This document shows positions 39,699-48,410 of a stretch of DNA of 64,000 nucleotides, piece by piece; position 1 is the stretch's first letter; the number at the start of each line of letters is the position of its first letter. Source of the stretch: Streptomyces sp. BK340 (GTDB lineage Bacteria; Actinomycetota; Actinomycetes; Streptomycetales; Streptomycetaceae); contig NZ_VISR01000010.1 of NCBI RefSeq assembly GCF_007827595.1, forward strand, positions 124,001-188,000, read 5' to 3'. The position numbers and the translations under genes are program-made. The notes beneath the pieces were generated by a model. The model did no database searches, was not told where the DNA came from, and saw only the letters and a list, made by a program, of their open reading frames with translations.

Positions 39699-42101
39699 TC
39701 AACTCTCGGGCAGTACGAGCGTGCACGTCTCCCCGGGCGCGATGGTCACGGCGCGGTCCGCGAGCACCACCCGGATCGGTGTCTCCTCCGAGTCGGGCAC
39801 ACCGATCTCCAACAGCCCGCTCCGGCGCCGTACGCCGACACCCCAGTGGCCGCGGTAGCGAAGGGAGAACCCGTACTCGGAGAGAGCTGGGAGAGGCACT
39901 GGGTCCAGCCACAGGGCGTCTTCGCGGGCCTCCAGTCCCGTCAGGCCGCGTTGGACCAGGTCGAGGGTCCCGGCCATGGCTCCGAGATGGATGCCCTCGC
40001 CGGTCGTTCCGCCCTGGATGTCGGCGATGTCTGCCTCCAGGGCCTCGTGGACGTACTGCCATGCCTCGGCTCGTCTGGCTCGGGCGAGGACGAGGCCGTG
40101 GACGAGTTGGCTGAGTGTGGAGCCGTGGCTGGTGCGCTGGAGGTAGTAGTCGACGGTTCTGCCCCAGAGTTCGTCGTCCAGGTCGTAGCCGAGACGTCGG
40201 AACAGGTGCCGCAGCTCGACGGGCGAGAACAGGTAGCCGAGCATGAGGACGTCGGCCTGCTTGGACGCCTTGTAGCGGTTGACCGTGTCGCCCTCGGCCT
40301 CAAGGATCCGATCCAGTCGCCGGATGGTGTCGTAGCGCGCACGGTAGGCGTCCCAGTCGAGCTCGACGAGGCTGTCGTAGCCCTCGAACTGGCTGATCAC
40401 GCCCTGGTGGAAGGGCACCCGCAGCCGCCGGGAGATCTCCCCCCACTTCGGGAGTTCGTCGCTGTCCAGCCGGACGCGTTCGATGAGGTCCTGTCGGCGC
40501 CAGACCGGAAGGTGCCGCAGGAGGTCCAGGGCGCGGGTGAGGACCCAGGCCGCCATGACGTTCGTGTACGTGTTGTCGTCCAGCCCGGGCTGTGCGGCAC
40601 CCGGGTATGCGTCGTGGTATTCGTCGGGGCCGACGACGCCGCGGATGCGGTATCGGTCCGTGTCGGCGTCGAAGGTTGCGAGGTTCGCCCAGAAGCGGGC
40701 GATCTGCAGCAGCATCTCTGCACCCTTGGTGTGCAGGAACTCGGTGTCCCCGGTGGCTTCGCAGTACTGCCACACGTTGTAGGCGATGGCGGAGCCGACA
40801 TGGTGCTGGAGGCGGGAGTGGTCCGGCAGCCAGCGCCCCGAGTGCGGGTTGAGATGCCACTCCTGAGCCTCCTCACGACCGTCGCTGCCGCTCTGCCACG
40901 GGTACATCGCCCCAGCTCGGCCGGTCGCCGCGGCCGCCCGGCAGGCCCGCGGGAGGCGCCGATAGCGATAGTTCAGCAGCGTCCGGGAGACCTCGGGCAA
41001 GTGCAGGTTGAGATAGGGCAGGACGAACAGCTCGTCCCAGAACACATGGCCCCGATACGCCTCGCCGTGCAGGCCTCGGGCGGGCACCCCCACGTCCAGA
41101 TCCGCGGTGTTCGGTGACAGCGTCTGCAGGACGTGGAAGAGATGGAGGCGCAGGATGCGGCCGGCTTCGCCGGGCACCTGGATGTCCGTGCGCCGCCACA
41201 GCCGTTCCCACGCGGAGACATGGGAGTCCAGCAGGGCGGGGAAGTCCGCCGCTGTGGACACCCGGTCGACCGCTTCGCCGAGCGGGTCGCTGATCGCCGC
41301 GTCCCGTGAGGTGTGCAGCGCCACCGTCTTTTCCACCGTGACGGGCCGGCCGGGGGAGATCGGGACCACCAGGCGGTGGACCGCGCGGTGACGGGCCGGA
41401 CGAAGCACTGAAAAGGCCGGTTCCCCTTCGGCGACGACCGTCGTCCGGGCAGCCAGGGCGACGGCGATGTCCGATGCGCTGGTCCGGCAGCTCAGCCATA
41501 CCGTGCTGGGTTCCTCTGCCCCAGTGCGCACATGGGCCACATGCCGGCGGTTCAGGGCGCGGTAACGATGCACATTGCCGTTGATCACCTCCCCGTCGAG
41601 GCAGGATTCGATCTCGATCTCTCCCGACCAGTCCTCGGCCGTGAAAACCGTCCGCAGTGCGGCCAGGTGAGGATCGCCCATGTGCACCAGGCGGGTCTGC
41701 TCGACGCCGAGCACAGTTGCTTCGTCGTCCTGGTGGCGGAACGTCCGGGTGAGCGTGCCGCGGCGCAGATCCAGGGCGTGCCGGTGGTCCAGGAGAGCAT
41801 GCGTGTCGGGGGAGAACCACGGGCCCCACCCTCCCTCGGTGCGGCGCCGACGGAATCGGAGAACCAGCCAGTTCGGGAGGTTGACCAGGTCCTCGTTCAC
41901 CACCTGCCGCCCTGCCGCGGTCGACTCCAGGCGGTTGTAGCACCCGGCCGCGTAGGTTCCCGGGCAGTGCACCAGGCTCGCCCGGCACTCGGGCACCGCG
42001 CCCCGCGTGGCGAAGTAGCCGTTGCCGAGTGTGCAGAGCGCTTCACGCAGTTGTTCGGCTGTGGGGTCGTAGCCCGTCCACTCCCATGTCCACTCCGACA
42101 T
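39699..42101 (-). CDS. GH65 family glycoside hydrolase/phosphorylase
   Basis: 800 residues from ATG 42101 (GAGAGGGAAGAG upstream). The N-terminal beta-sandwich (about 1-260, TLGNGYFATRGAVPEC), linker helices and (alpha/alpha)6 barrel are typical of maltose/kojibiose/trehalose phosphorylases. The catalytic acid is E494 in GVVGPDEYHDA, and the phosphate-site motif TSHGSTLS is present. It should phosphorolyse (or hydrolyse) an alpha-glucoside such as trehalose or kojibiose. In Mycobacterium the DosR-regulated OtsB1 protein carries a GH65 module, so its place beside a USP in a dormancy-type island is meaningful. Exact disaccharide unknown. Confidence 0.88.
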   Translation of the reverse strand: MSEWTWEWTGYDPTAEQLREALCTLGNGYFATRGAVPECRASLVHCPGTYAAGCYNRLESTAAGRQVVNEDLVNLPNWLVLRFRRRRTEGGWGPWFSPDTHALLDHRHALDLRRGTLTRTFRHQDDEATVLGVEQTRLVHMGDPHLAALRTVFTAEDWSGEIEIESCLDGEVINGNVHRYRALNRRHVAHVRTGAEEPSTVWLSCRTSASDIAVALAARTTVVAEGEPAFSVLRPARHRAVHRLVVPISPGRPVTVEKTVALHTSRDAAISDPLGEAVDRVSTAADFPALLDSHVSAWERLWRRTDIQVPGEAGRILRLHLFHVLQTLSPNTADLDVGVPARGLHGEAYRGHVFWDELFVLPYLNLHLPEVSRTLLNYRYRRLPRACRAAAATGRAGAMYPWQSGSDGREEAQEWHLNPHSGRWLPDHSRLQHHVGSAIAYNVWQYCEATGDTEFLHTKGAEMLLQIARFWANLATFDADTDRYRIRGVVGPDEYHDAYPGAAQPGLDDNTYTNVMAAWVLTRALDLLRHLPVWRRQDLIERVRLDSDELPKWGEISRRLRVPFHQGVISQFEGYDSLVELDWDAYRARYDTIRRLDRILEAEGDTVNRYKASKQADVLMLGYLFSPVELRHLFRRLGYDLDDELWGRTVDYYLQRTSHGSTLSQLVHGLVLARARRAEAWQYVHEALEADIADIQGGTTGEGIHLGAMAGTLDLVQRGLTGLEAREDALWLDPVPLPALSEYGFSLRYRGHWGVGVRRRSGLLEIGVPDSEETPIRVVLADRAVTIAPGETCTLVLPES

Positions 42102-42133
42102 CCGCCACTCTTCCCTCTCCTTCGAAGGCCGCT

Positions 42134-42145
42134 GGGCCTGGGCCC
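42134..42145. promoter_or_regulatory. Palindrome GGGCC-TG-GGCCC between USP stop and GH65 start
   Basis: Located 33 bases upstream of the GH65 start and just after the USP stop on the same strand. It could be a small hairpin or a regulator site; shorter than other candidates here. Confidence 0.3.
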
Positions 42146-42157
42146 GCGCGGTGAGCT

Positions 42158-43042
42158 TCAGACCGGTTGGGGGACGACGGCGACTGGGCATTCCGAGTGG
42201 TGCAGCAGGGCATGGGCGACTCTGCCGAGCTGCAGGCCGAAGTGACCGTGCCGGCGCTGAGCGCCGACGACGACCAGGTCGGCTTCGGCCGATGCCTTCA
42301 GGAGGACCCGGTGGGCGGGGCCTTCGACCGGTCGGCGCTGAATGTCGACCTGAGGGTATTCCCGTGCGGCCTCGCGCAGCGCGTCGTCCAGGCCAGCCGA
42401 GGCCCGCTCCTCGCGCAGCCGGGCGGCGTCGTCGGCGATCAGCATGTGGTCCACGGGCTCTTGGGCCGGGTTGCGCCAGGCCCGTACGGCCGTCAGGGCG
42501 CAGCCGCGCACCTCGGCTTCGCGGACGGCGAACCGTACGGCGCCCGCGTCACCGGTCGGGTCCCCGACCCCCACCACGACCCGGCCGAAGGTTCCCTGAT
42601 GGATCGGGTCCCCGCTTCGGACCACGAAGACCGGGCACACGGCACGAGCTGCCACCGCAAGGCTGACCGACCCCAGCAGCAGCCCCGCGACCTCGCCGCG
42701 CCCATGAGAGCCAGTGACCAGGGCGAACGCCTCGGGGCCCGCCCGCAGCAACACGGACACGGCATCGTCAGGCAGTACCTCGCCCGACGCCTTCACCTCG
42801 GGATCGCGAAGCCGGGCACGTTCCAAGCTGGAAGAGATGATGTGTTGTGCCATGACGGCCTCAGCCGGACGGTCGGTGCTGAACGACGGTTGGACTGCCT
42901 CGTATCGCTCCCAGAGGGAGGCGTGGACCAGGTGCAGTGCCAGCCGGTGCCGTGCCGCCTCGTCCACCGCCCAGTCGACCGCGAGCAGACTGGAGTCCGA
43001 TCCGTCGACGCCCACGACCAGCGGGAGTTCCATCGCCGCCAC
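42158..43042 (-). CDS. Universal stress protein, tandem USP domains
   Basis: 294 residues from GTG 43042 (GGAG six bases upstream); ATG 43033 is an alternative. Domain 1 is LPLVVGVDGSDSSLLAVDWA with ATP loop GSHGRGEVAGLLLGSVS (about 118-134). Domain 2 is GRVVVGVGDPTGDAGAVRFA with GAQRRHGHFGLQLGRVAHA. Both nucleotide loops look intact. It lies 56 bases upstream of GH65 on the same strand, probably co-expressed, and divergent from a CBS-BON gene: a USP/CBS pairing seen in the mycobacterial DosR regulon. Confidence 0.92.
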   Translation of the reverse strand: MAAMELPLVVGVDGSDSSLLAVDWAVDEAARHRLALHLVHASLWERYEAVQPSFSTDRPAEAVMAQHIISSSLERARLRDPEVKASGEVLPDDAVSVLLRAGPEAFALVTGSHGRGEVAGLLLGSVSLAVAARAVCPVFVVRSGDPIHQGTFGRVVVGVGDPTGDAGAVRFAVREAEVRGCALTAVRAWRNPAQEPVDHMLIADDAARLREERASAGLDDALREAAREYPQVDIQRRPVEGPAHRVLLKASAEADLVVVGAQRRHGHFGLQLGRVAHALLHHSECPVAVVPQPV

Positions 43043-43229
43043 CGCCTTCTCCGTCCGGCTGCCGAGAGCCCCTGTGAATACCGTCGCACCGTCCGGGTAC
43101 CGCCGCGACACACCGACCGGGTCTCGGATCGGGCGGCCTCCAGCCGGATTGCGGTCCGCCAGGGCGCGGTGATGCTGGAGTCATACGGCCTGACCGACTC
43201 CTCCGGCTCGCCCCTGAAGGACTTAGGAC

Positions 43230-43907
43230 ATGCCTGATGCTCCGCACATCGTGAGCGATGTGATGACCCTGCCCGTGGTGGCCGTCGGGCGCGATGCCCG
43301 GTTCAAGGAGATCGTGCGGGCCATGGAACAGCGGCGGATCAGCGCCGTTCCGGTCGTGGAGGGTGCGGGGCGGGTCGTCGGTGTGGTTTCCGAGGCGGAC
43401 CTGCTGCCCAAGGAGGAGTTCCGGGACCGCGGCCTCACCCGCCCGGAACGGATCCGTCGCCGGTCCGACCTGGCCAAGGTGGAGGCGCTGACCGCCGAGG
43501 AACTCATGACCACGCCCGCTGTGACAGTCCGCTCCGACGTCACCCTGGCGCAGGCGGCCCGGATCATGGCTGTGAAACACGTCAAACGGCTGCCCGTGGT
43601 CGATGACGAGGACAGGCTGCGGGGCATCGTCAGCCGTGGCGACCTGCTGAAAGTCTTCCTGCGGTCGGACGATGACATTGAGGAGGAGGTCCGTCGCACC
43701 GTGGTGGCCTACCTGTTCCCCACGCTCGCTCACGCCATCCACGTGTCAGTGCAGGACGGGGTCGTCACGTTTCGTGGCCCGGTTCAGGACACCTCGCTCA
43801 TCTGGGTCGCCGAGCGCCTTGTTCGTGCCTTGGAGGGCGTGGTGGGCGTCGAGTCCCGGCTTGGCGGCGAGGATGCCGGCTCGGGCGGAGCCGAGACCAC
43901 GCTGTGA
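43230..43907 (+). CDS. CBS-CBS-BON domain protein
   Basis: 225 residues; GAAGGA precedes ATG 43230. Two CBS motifs (about 9-65, VMTLPVVAVGRDARFKEIVR; about 88-145, ELMTTPAVTVRSDVTLAQAA with HVKRLPVVDDEDRLRGIVSRGD) form a Bateman module that in the family binds AMP/ATP. A BON-like domain (about 150-215, VRRTVVAYLFPTLAHAIHV, DGVVTFRGPV) may contact membranes or proteins. Very similar in order to the protein at 46639, so the two are paralogues. Probably senses adenylate charge; target unknown. Confidence 0.9.
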   Translation: MPDAPHIVSDVMTLPVVAVGRDARFKEIVRAMEQRRISAVPVVEGAGRVVGVVSEADLLPKEEFRDRGLTRPERIRRRSDLAKVEALTAEELMTTPAVTVRSDVTLAQAARIMAVKHVKRLPVVDDEDRLRGIVSRGDLLKVFLRSDDDIEEEVRRTVVAYLFPTLAHAIHVSVQDGVVTFRGPVQDTSLIWVAERLVRALEGVVGVESRLGGEDAGSGGAETTL

Positions 43908-44127
43908 CCCGCGCACGCGCGGCGCCTGAAGGAACAAGCCGACACGGCACGAGCGAGGAGAGCCGGCACGCCGCACGCATCTACGACAGGAGGCATGTCG
44001 CCGCTCGGCGGTGCACGGCGGTCGGCTCAGAAGGCAGGCTCGGGCTCCTGCCGAGGAACGGCACCGAGGCCCCTCCGGGAGCTGGCCCGGGCTGCTTGCC
44101 GTGTGGGACTGCTGCGAGACTCGCCTG

Positions 44128-44724
44128 GTGAGCGACGTGAAGGAGATCTTCCGTGAGTCCCTGCTGCGCCGGGGCTTCGTGCTGGAGTACGTGACCTTGG
44201 GCTGGAACGTGGTCGGCATCGTGGTGCTGGCCGTCGCGGCGGTTGCGGCGAGGTCGGTGGCGCTGGCCGGGTTCGGCCTGGATTCCCTGATCGAGATCGG
44301 CGCCTCCACCGTGGTGATCTGGGAGTTGTCCGGAACGGGCGAAGACCGGCAGCGTCGTGCCCTGCGGCTGATCGGTGTCGGCTTCGCGCTGCTGGCGGTG
44401 TATCTGCTGGTGCAGTCGACATGGGTGCTGATCAGCGGCTTCCGGCCGCATCACTCGCCGCTGGGGATCGCGTGGACCGCGGTGACCGCGGTGGTGATGT
44501 TCGTCCTCGCTTTCGGCAAGGCCCGCACCGGTGCCGCGCTGGACAACCCGGTGCTGAAGACGGAGGGCCGGGTCACCCTGATCGACGGACTGCTGGCCGC
44601 CGCGGTGCTGCTCGGTCTGGTCCTCAACGCCCTGGCAGGGCTGTGGTGGGCGGATCCGGCCGCCGGCTATGTGCTGGTGTGCTACGCGGTCCGCGAAGTG
44701 AAAGAGATCTTCGGGCACCACTGA
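44128..44724 (+). CDS. Cation-efflux-like (CDF) integral membrane protein
   Basis: 198 residues from GTG 44128. It has five to six hydrophobic helices; the second bears FGLDSLIEIGASTVVIWEL, close to the CDF family metal-site helix. Another helix region has DNPVLKTEGRVTLIDGLLAAAVLLG, again CDF-like. The cytoplasmic metal-binding C-terminal domain of true CDF exporters is missing, so transport is plausible but unproven. The 220-base leader after the CBS-BON gene contains only short non-coding frames. Confidence 0.8.
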   Translation: MSDVKEIFRESLLRRGFVLEYVTLGWNVVGIVVLAVAAVAARSVALAGFGLDSLIEIGASTVVIWELSGTGEDRQRRALRLIGVGFALLAVYLLVQSTWVLISGFRPHHSPLGIAWTAVTAVVMFVLAFGKARTGAALDNPVLKTEGRVTLIDGLLAAAVLLGLVLNALAGLWWADPAAGYVLVCYAVREVKEIFGHH

Positions 44725-44745
44725 AAGTGAACGAGTAGGTTCTGA

Positions 44746-44930
44746 CAGCCCTCCACCGAGGAAGATGCCGCAGATGTCCCCCTGATCAGCCGGCCTGGGC
44801 TTGCTGGCTTGCTCGGCCTCGGCCTTGGTGTGGGCGAGGCGGTAGGACTCGGCGCCTTTGTGGCCGCTCCCATCTCCACCTCGGTGTTCGAGCTGATCAA
44901 AGCCCTGGAGCGGGTACGGGGGGGGCGGTC
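44746..44930 (+). pseudogene. C-terminal-like remnant of a membrane protein, unrecognised
   Basis: After an in-frame stop at 44743, codons read QPSTEEDAADVPLISRPGLA, then GLGLGVGEAVGLGAFVAAP and FELIKALERVR, with good GC3. It has no start codon and joins antisense phosphatase sequence at about 44925-44935. It looks like a gene end cut off from its body. Confidence 0.45.
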
Positions 44931-45350
44931 ACCCGTGACGTCTTCGCGCACCCGCTCTGCGCGCCCACCGAACGGCTCGCCGCCGGTGACGTGTTCCTCG
45001 ATGATGCCGTCGGTGTAGCACAGCACCCGGTCGCCCGGCTGGAGCAGGTGCTCTCGGATCCGGGGGCTCCTCGCCGCCGAAGCCGATGGGCAGGGTCGTC
45101 GCGCTCTCCAGCTGCCGCTCGACGCTGCCTTCGCGGATCAGCAGCGGCGCGGGGTGGCCCGCGTTGACCAGTTCCAGCTCACCGGTGGCGATGTTGAGGT
45201 GCATCAGCTGGGCGGTGACGAAGTGGTCGGGTCCGAACTGCCGTGAGATGGCGTCGTCCATGAAGGCGTACTTCTCGGCCAGGCTGACGAACACGCGCCG
45301 GGCGTGCCGGTAGGCGCCGATGGCGATGGTCGCCCGGCGGCGAGGAGGTG
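44930..45350 (-). pseudogene. SpoIIE/PP2C-type phosphatase remnant, frameshifted and truncated
   Basis: The minus strand carries ATIAIGAYRHARRVFVSLAE, FGPDHFVTAQLMHLNIATGE, LELVNAGHPAPLLIREGSVE, then after a run of five Cs (about 45059-45063) the frame shifts to RIREHLLQPGDRVLCYTDG and IIEEHVTGGEPFGG. These are the GxxxP and YTDGxxE motifs of Rsb/SpoIIE phosphatases that control anti-anti-sigma factors. The N-terminus is replaced by transposase sequence at about 45350 and the C-terminus is missing. One extra C explains the frameshift. Confidence 0.85.
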
Positions 45351-45560
45351 CTTCTTTGCCCAGGTCACGAGCTTTCCGGCACAGGCGCGGTCGGCCCAGA
45401 CGATGGTGATCTCGGGGTACATCAGACGGAGGCGGAAGAGGACCTCCTTGAGAAGAGGCTGCGCGCTGTGCATCGACGGGGCGGCCGCAGCGTCATGGGG
45501 CAGGGCCGCGCCTGCTCGTCGGGCGGTAGGTGCCCACCAGACTCTGCTGGCGAGTCGGCG
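45350..45560 (-). mobile_element. Transposase fragment (IS5-type DDE)
   Basis: Minus-strand codons around 45353-45500 encode SMHSAQPLLKEVLFRLRLMY, PEITIVWADRACAGKLVTWAKKHL, the central DDE-Asp region of IS5-family transposases. Neither end nor inverted repeats are present. It is fused directly to the phosphatase remnant, so an old insertion plus deletion is likely. Confidence 0.8.
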
Positions 45561-45600
45561 CACGCTGGGGAGGGGTGTCTCTTCGGTGGCCCGTGGCCGT

Positions 45601-46521
45601 TCACTGATCGGCCGGGGTTATCCGACGGCCCGTGAGGCTCGTGGGCCGGATCGACACCCACATCTCGCGTTCACCGCCCGCCCACGGCGTGGTGTGGGCG
45701 TGTTGGGTGAGCCTGCGCACGGCCTCGGGGTCAGTCACGACGCTCGCGCGGCCGACGGCGAGCACGCTCCAGCCCTGGCTCAGAGCCTCGTCCACGTGAT
45801 CGACCTCGAAAGCGATGTCCGTTTCCGCGGCCGCCGCCGCCACGGAGTCGGGTGCGGTCCGGAAGACGATGGCTTCATCGACGACGTCGTAGTTGATCGG
45901 GACGACCGCCGGGCGGCCGTCGAACGTCGTCACCGCGATGCGCCCCACCCCATGCGTGGAGAGCAGGGAACGGCACTCCTCCGGATCGAGGTCCCGCAGC
46001 TGAGGGTGCAGCAGTGCGTACCCCTGACCGGGTGGGAGGTCCATGCCTCCACCGCGCAGAGCAGCGACCGTGGTGCCCAGTGCGTCGGCCAGCCTGATGA
46101 GAGTCGCCAGAGGCGGGTCGGCGGGCTGTTCCTCCAGGTATGCCAGGTAGTCGGGCGACATCCGGGCGCGGCGGGCGGCCTCCTCCCGGCTGATCCCCTG
46201 TCTCCGGCGTTCGACGGCCACGCGCCGACCGATGTCGCCAGGGTTGGTTGTTCCGGCCGGTGGGGCAGCTGCGGACACGGCCTCCGCCCCGCCCGTCTCC
46301 GGCCGTTGCGCGTGGGTGGCCCCGGACTGTTCATGCTCAAGGTGCCGGATGTGTGCGTCGGGCCCGGGGAAGACGAGCGTCACCTCGTCCGTGTCCGACC
46401 AGCGCACATCGTAGGGAGGTGTTCCGTCGTCGTGGTGGAGTCCGACGATCTCGCCGTCGCGCCTGGCGGCGCCGGTCGCAGGACTTTCGATGACCAGTTG
46501 GTCGCCGAGGTGAGCTCGCAT
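45601..46521 (-). CDS. DUF1918 / XRE-HTH / PNPOx-like flavin-binding fusion protein
   Basis: 306 residues from ATG 46521. Residues 1-60 are DUF1918 (MRAHLGDQLVIESP, VRWSDTDEVTLVFPGPDAH). Residues about 95-150 are an XRE helix-turn-helix (IGRRVAVERRRQGISREEAA, PPLATLIRLADALGTTVAAL). Residues about 170-306 form a pyridoxamine-oxidase-like split barrel (HGVGRIAVTTFDGRPAVVPI, GWSVLAVGRASVVTDPEA). PNPOx-like proteins bind FMN or F420. The protein could be a redox- or flavin-sensing regulator, perhaps of the divergent CBS-BON gene 117 bases away. Such HTH-PNPOx fusions are common in Streptomyces but uncharacterised. Confidence 0.88.
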   Translation of the reverse strand: MRAHLGDQLVIESPATGAARRDGEIVGLHHDDGTPPYDVRWSDTDEVTLVFPGPDAHIRHLEHEQSGATHAQRPETGGAEAVSAAAPPAGTTNPGDIGRRVAVERRRQGISREEAARRARMSPDYLAYLEEQPADPPLATLIRLADALGTTVAALRGGGMDLPPGQGYALLHPQLRDLDPEECRSLLSTHGVGRIAVTTFDGRPAVVPINYDVVDEAIVFRTAPDSVAAAAAETDIAFEVDHVDEALSQGWSVLAVGRASVVTDPEAVRRLTQHAHTTPWAGGEREMWVSIRPTSLTGRRITPADQ

Positions 46522-46585
46522 GATCGCCGCCCTCTCCTCAGAATGGTGCTGTATCCAACCTGCCACGCGGGAGAGACCACCGCAT

Positions 46586-46599
46586 GGGGCGAGAGCCCC
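46586..46599. promoter_or_regulatory. Palindrome GGGGC-GAGA-GCCCC between divergent genes (DevR/OsdR-like candidate)
   Basis: 14-bp dyad with perfect 5-bp arms, 40-53 bases before the CBS-BON start at 46639. The size and G-rich/C-rich arms are like DevR-type boxes (GGGAC-N4-GTCCC) with A/T exchanged for G/C. Assignment is a hypothesis. Confidence 0.45.
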
Positions 46600-46638
46600 C
46601 GGGGCCGCGAGGCGGGCGGCCCGTCTACGGGAGGCACC

Positions 46639-47313
46639 ATGCACCACCGAACGGTCGAGGAGCTCATGACCCGGGACGTCGTCCGGGCACGGCCTGACAC
46701 ACCGTTCAAGGAGCTCGTCCGGCTGCTGGCCGAGAACGACGTCACCGCCGTACCCGTGGTGGACGACCTGGGGCGCCCCATGGGGGTGGTCTCCGAGGCC
46801 GACCTGCTGCGCAAGAGCGCCGACCAGGCCGACCCGTCGGGCAGGTCCCCGGTCCCCGACCTGGAGGCGTGGGAGCGGGCCAAGGCCGAGGGCTCCCGCG
46901 CCGAGGAACTGATGTCGGCTCCCGCGGTGTGCGCGCGCCCCGAGTGGACCGTGGTCGAGGCCGCTCGCCTCATGGAGGCCCAGCACGTCAAGCGGCTTCC
47001 CGTGGTGGACGAGGCCGACCGGCTCCTGGGCATCGTCAGCCGTGGTGACCTGCTACGGGTCTTCCTGCGCCGTGACGATGCCATCCGTGAGGAGATCACG
47101 GGGGACGTGTTGCGACGCACCATGGGCCTCGAACCCTCGGACGTGCGGGTCGAGGTGCGCGACGGGCGGGTCACCCTCGGTGGTTCCGTGGAGTACAGGA
47201 GCCTGATCCCCGTCATCGAGCAGCTGTGCCGTGGTGTCGACGGCGTGGTCTCGGTCACCGCTGACATTGCGTACCGAACGGACGACGCGCGCCGTTCCCC
47301 CACCGGCACCTGA
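46639..47313 (+). CDS. CBS-CBS-BON domain protein
   Basis: 224 residues; GGGAGG precedes ATG 46639. CBS1 is about 6-60 (ELMTRDVVRARPDTPFKELV), CBS2 about 90-150 (ELMSAPAVCARPEWTVVEAA, HVKRLPVVDEADRLLGIVSRGD), and the BON-like domain about 155-215 (LRRTMGLEPSDVRVEVRDG, VTLGGSVEYRSLIPVIEQL). A paralogue of the 43230 protein. Both lie opposite a divergent gene and near a USP. Likely an adenosine-ligand sensor. Confidence 0.9.
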   Translation: MHHRTVEELMTRDVVRARPDTPFKELVRLLAENDVTAVPVVDDLGRPMGVVSEADLLRKSADQADPSGRSPVPDLEAWERAKAEGSRAEELMSAPAVCARPEWTVVEAARLMEAQHVKRLPVVDEADRLLGIVSRGDLLRVFLRRDDAIREEITGDVLRRTMGLEPSDVRVEVRDGRVTLGGSVEYRSLIPVIEQLCRGVDGVVSVTADIAYRTDDARRSPTGT

Positions 47314-47395
47314 CCAGACCGCCGACGCGGCTGCTGGGAGGCGCGAGGAAGCCCTGGTTCCGTCGCCCTCGACACGAGCCTGCTCCAAGGAGTCG

Positions 47396-48214
47396 TCAGA
47401 TCTGGGGCACGACCGCGACAGGGCACGGCGCGTGATGCAGTACCGCGTGGTTGATCAGGCCCAGTTGCAGACCTCGATGCATGAGGCGCGGGCGGGCACC
47501 GACGACCAGAAGGTCCGCCCCTGATGCGGCTTCCAGCAGTGTCTGGCGTGCCGGTGCTTCGATCAGGATCGGCTCGACCAGGGAATCGCGGTACTGCTCC
47601 GGCAGGCTGCGCAGGGCGTCGTCGAGCACCTGCGCCGGCGGGCGCCGGTGGGCCTCCAGGGGCCACGACGGGGCCTGAGATGTGGCGAAAGCTCCGAACG
47701 GCGCGCTCCAGGCGTGCACTGCCATCAGTCGGCACCGTCGCACGTGGGCCTCGCGGAACGCGAACTGGAGGGCCGTGCCGCTGCTCTCTTCGTCCTCGAC
47801 GCCGACGACGACGGTTCCGAACTGGGCGTCCCGGTGCTCTGCTGTGCCGCGGACCACGACGACCGGGCAGTCGGCTCGTGCCGCCACGGCGAGGCTGACC
47901 GATCCCAGGAGCATCTCGGTGAGGTCTCCGAGCCCCCTCGACCCGAGCACCAGCGCGAAGGCGTTGCGCCCCTTGTGGACCAGGGCGGAGGCCGCGTCCT
48001 CATGCACCACCTCGCTCGACAGCCGCACGGGGCCAGCGCCCTTTGTGGCACGTGCCGAGGCAGCGCTGATCACGCCGGAGGGTTCATGGTCCCCACCCGC
48101 CGCGTGCAGGACGTGGAGCGGCACCCCGTGCCGGACCGCCTCGTCGGCGGCCCAGTCGACCGCCTCCAGGCTCGCCTCGGATCCGTCCACGCCGACCACC
48201 AGGGGAATCGTCAC
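47396..48214 (-). CDS. Universal stress protein, tandem USP domains
   Basis: 272 residues from GTG 48214 (AGGAG upstream). Domain 1 is IPLVVGVDGSEASLEAVDWA with GSRGLGDLTEMLLGSVSLA. Domain 2 is GTVVVGVEDEESSGTALQFA with GARPRLMHRGLQLGLINHA. It resembles the 42158 USP closely in order and motifs, so the two are paralogues. Mycobacterial relatives are hypoxia-induced and bind ATP. Confidence 0.92.
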   Translation of the reverse strand: MTIPLVVGVDGSEASLEAVDWAADEAVRHGVPLHVLHAAGGDHEPSGVISAASARATKGAGPVRLSSEVVHEDAASALVHKGRNAFALVLGSRGLGDLTEMLLGSVSLAVAARADCPVVVVRGTAEHRDAQFGTVVVGVEDEESSGTALQFAFREAHVRRCRLMAVHAWSAPFGAFATSQAPSWPLEAHRRPPAQVLDDALRSLPEQYRDSLVEPILIEAPARQTLLEAASGADLLVVGARPRLMHRGLQLGLINHAVLHHAPCPVAVVPQI

Positions 48215-48410
48215 CGCCCCTGTCTCCTCTCGTGCCGGATTCCCGTTCCGGGCTCTCCTCCACAGGTCCACATGCGCCGCAGAGGGGCTCGGGCGATCAT
48301 CGAATGAGAGAACGCATCACGTTCGGCATGCAGGCGACGTCCGGAACCATTCACGCGATCGGACTCGTCCACCGTTGCTTCCAGCTTCGTACGAGACGGA
48401 GGCCGCCGCC

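Noticed and set aside
43908..44127. Possible metal or cobalamin riboswitch in the leader of the CDF-like gene
   Set aside because: GC-rich helices are present but no conserved riboswitch core could be recognised by eye.
45304..46638. N-terminal extension of the CBS-BON frame at 46639
   Set aside because: It overlaps antisense to the HTH-PNPOx gene; CBS homology and the GGGAGG site define ATG 46639.
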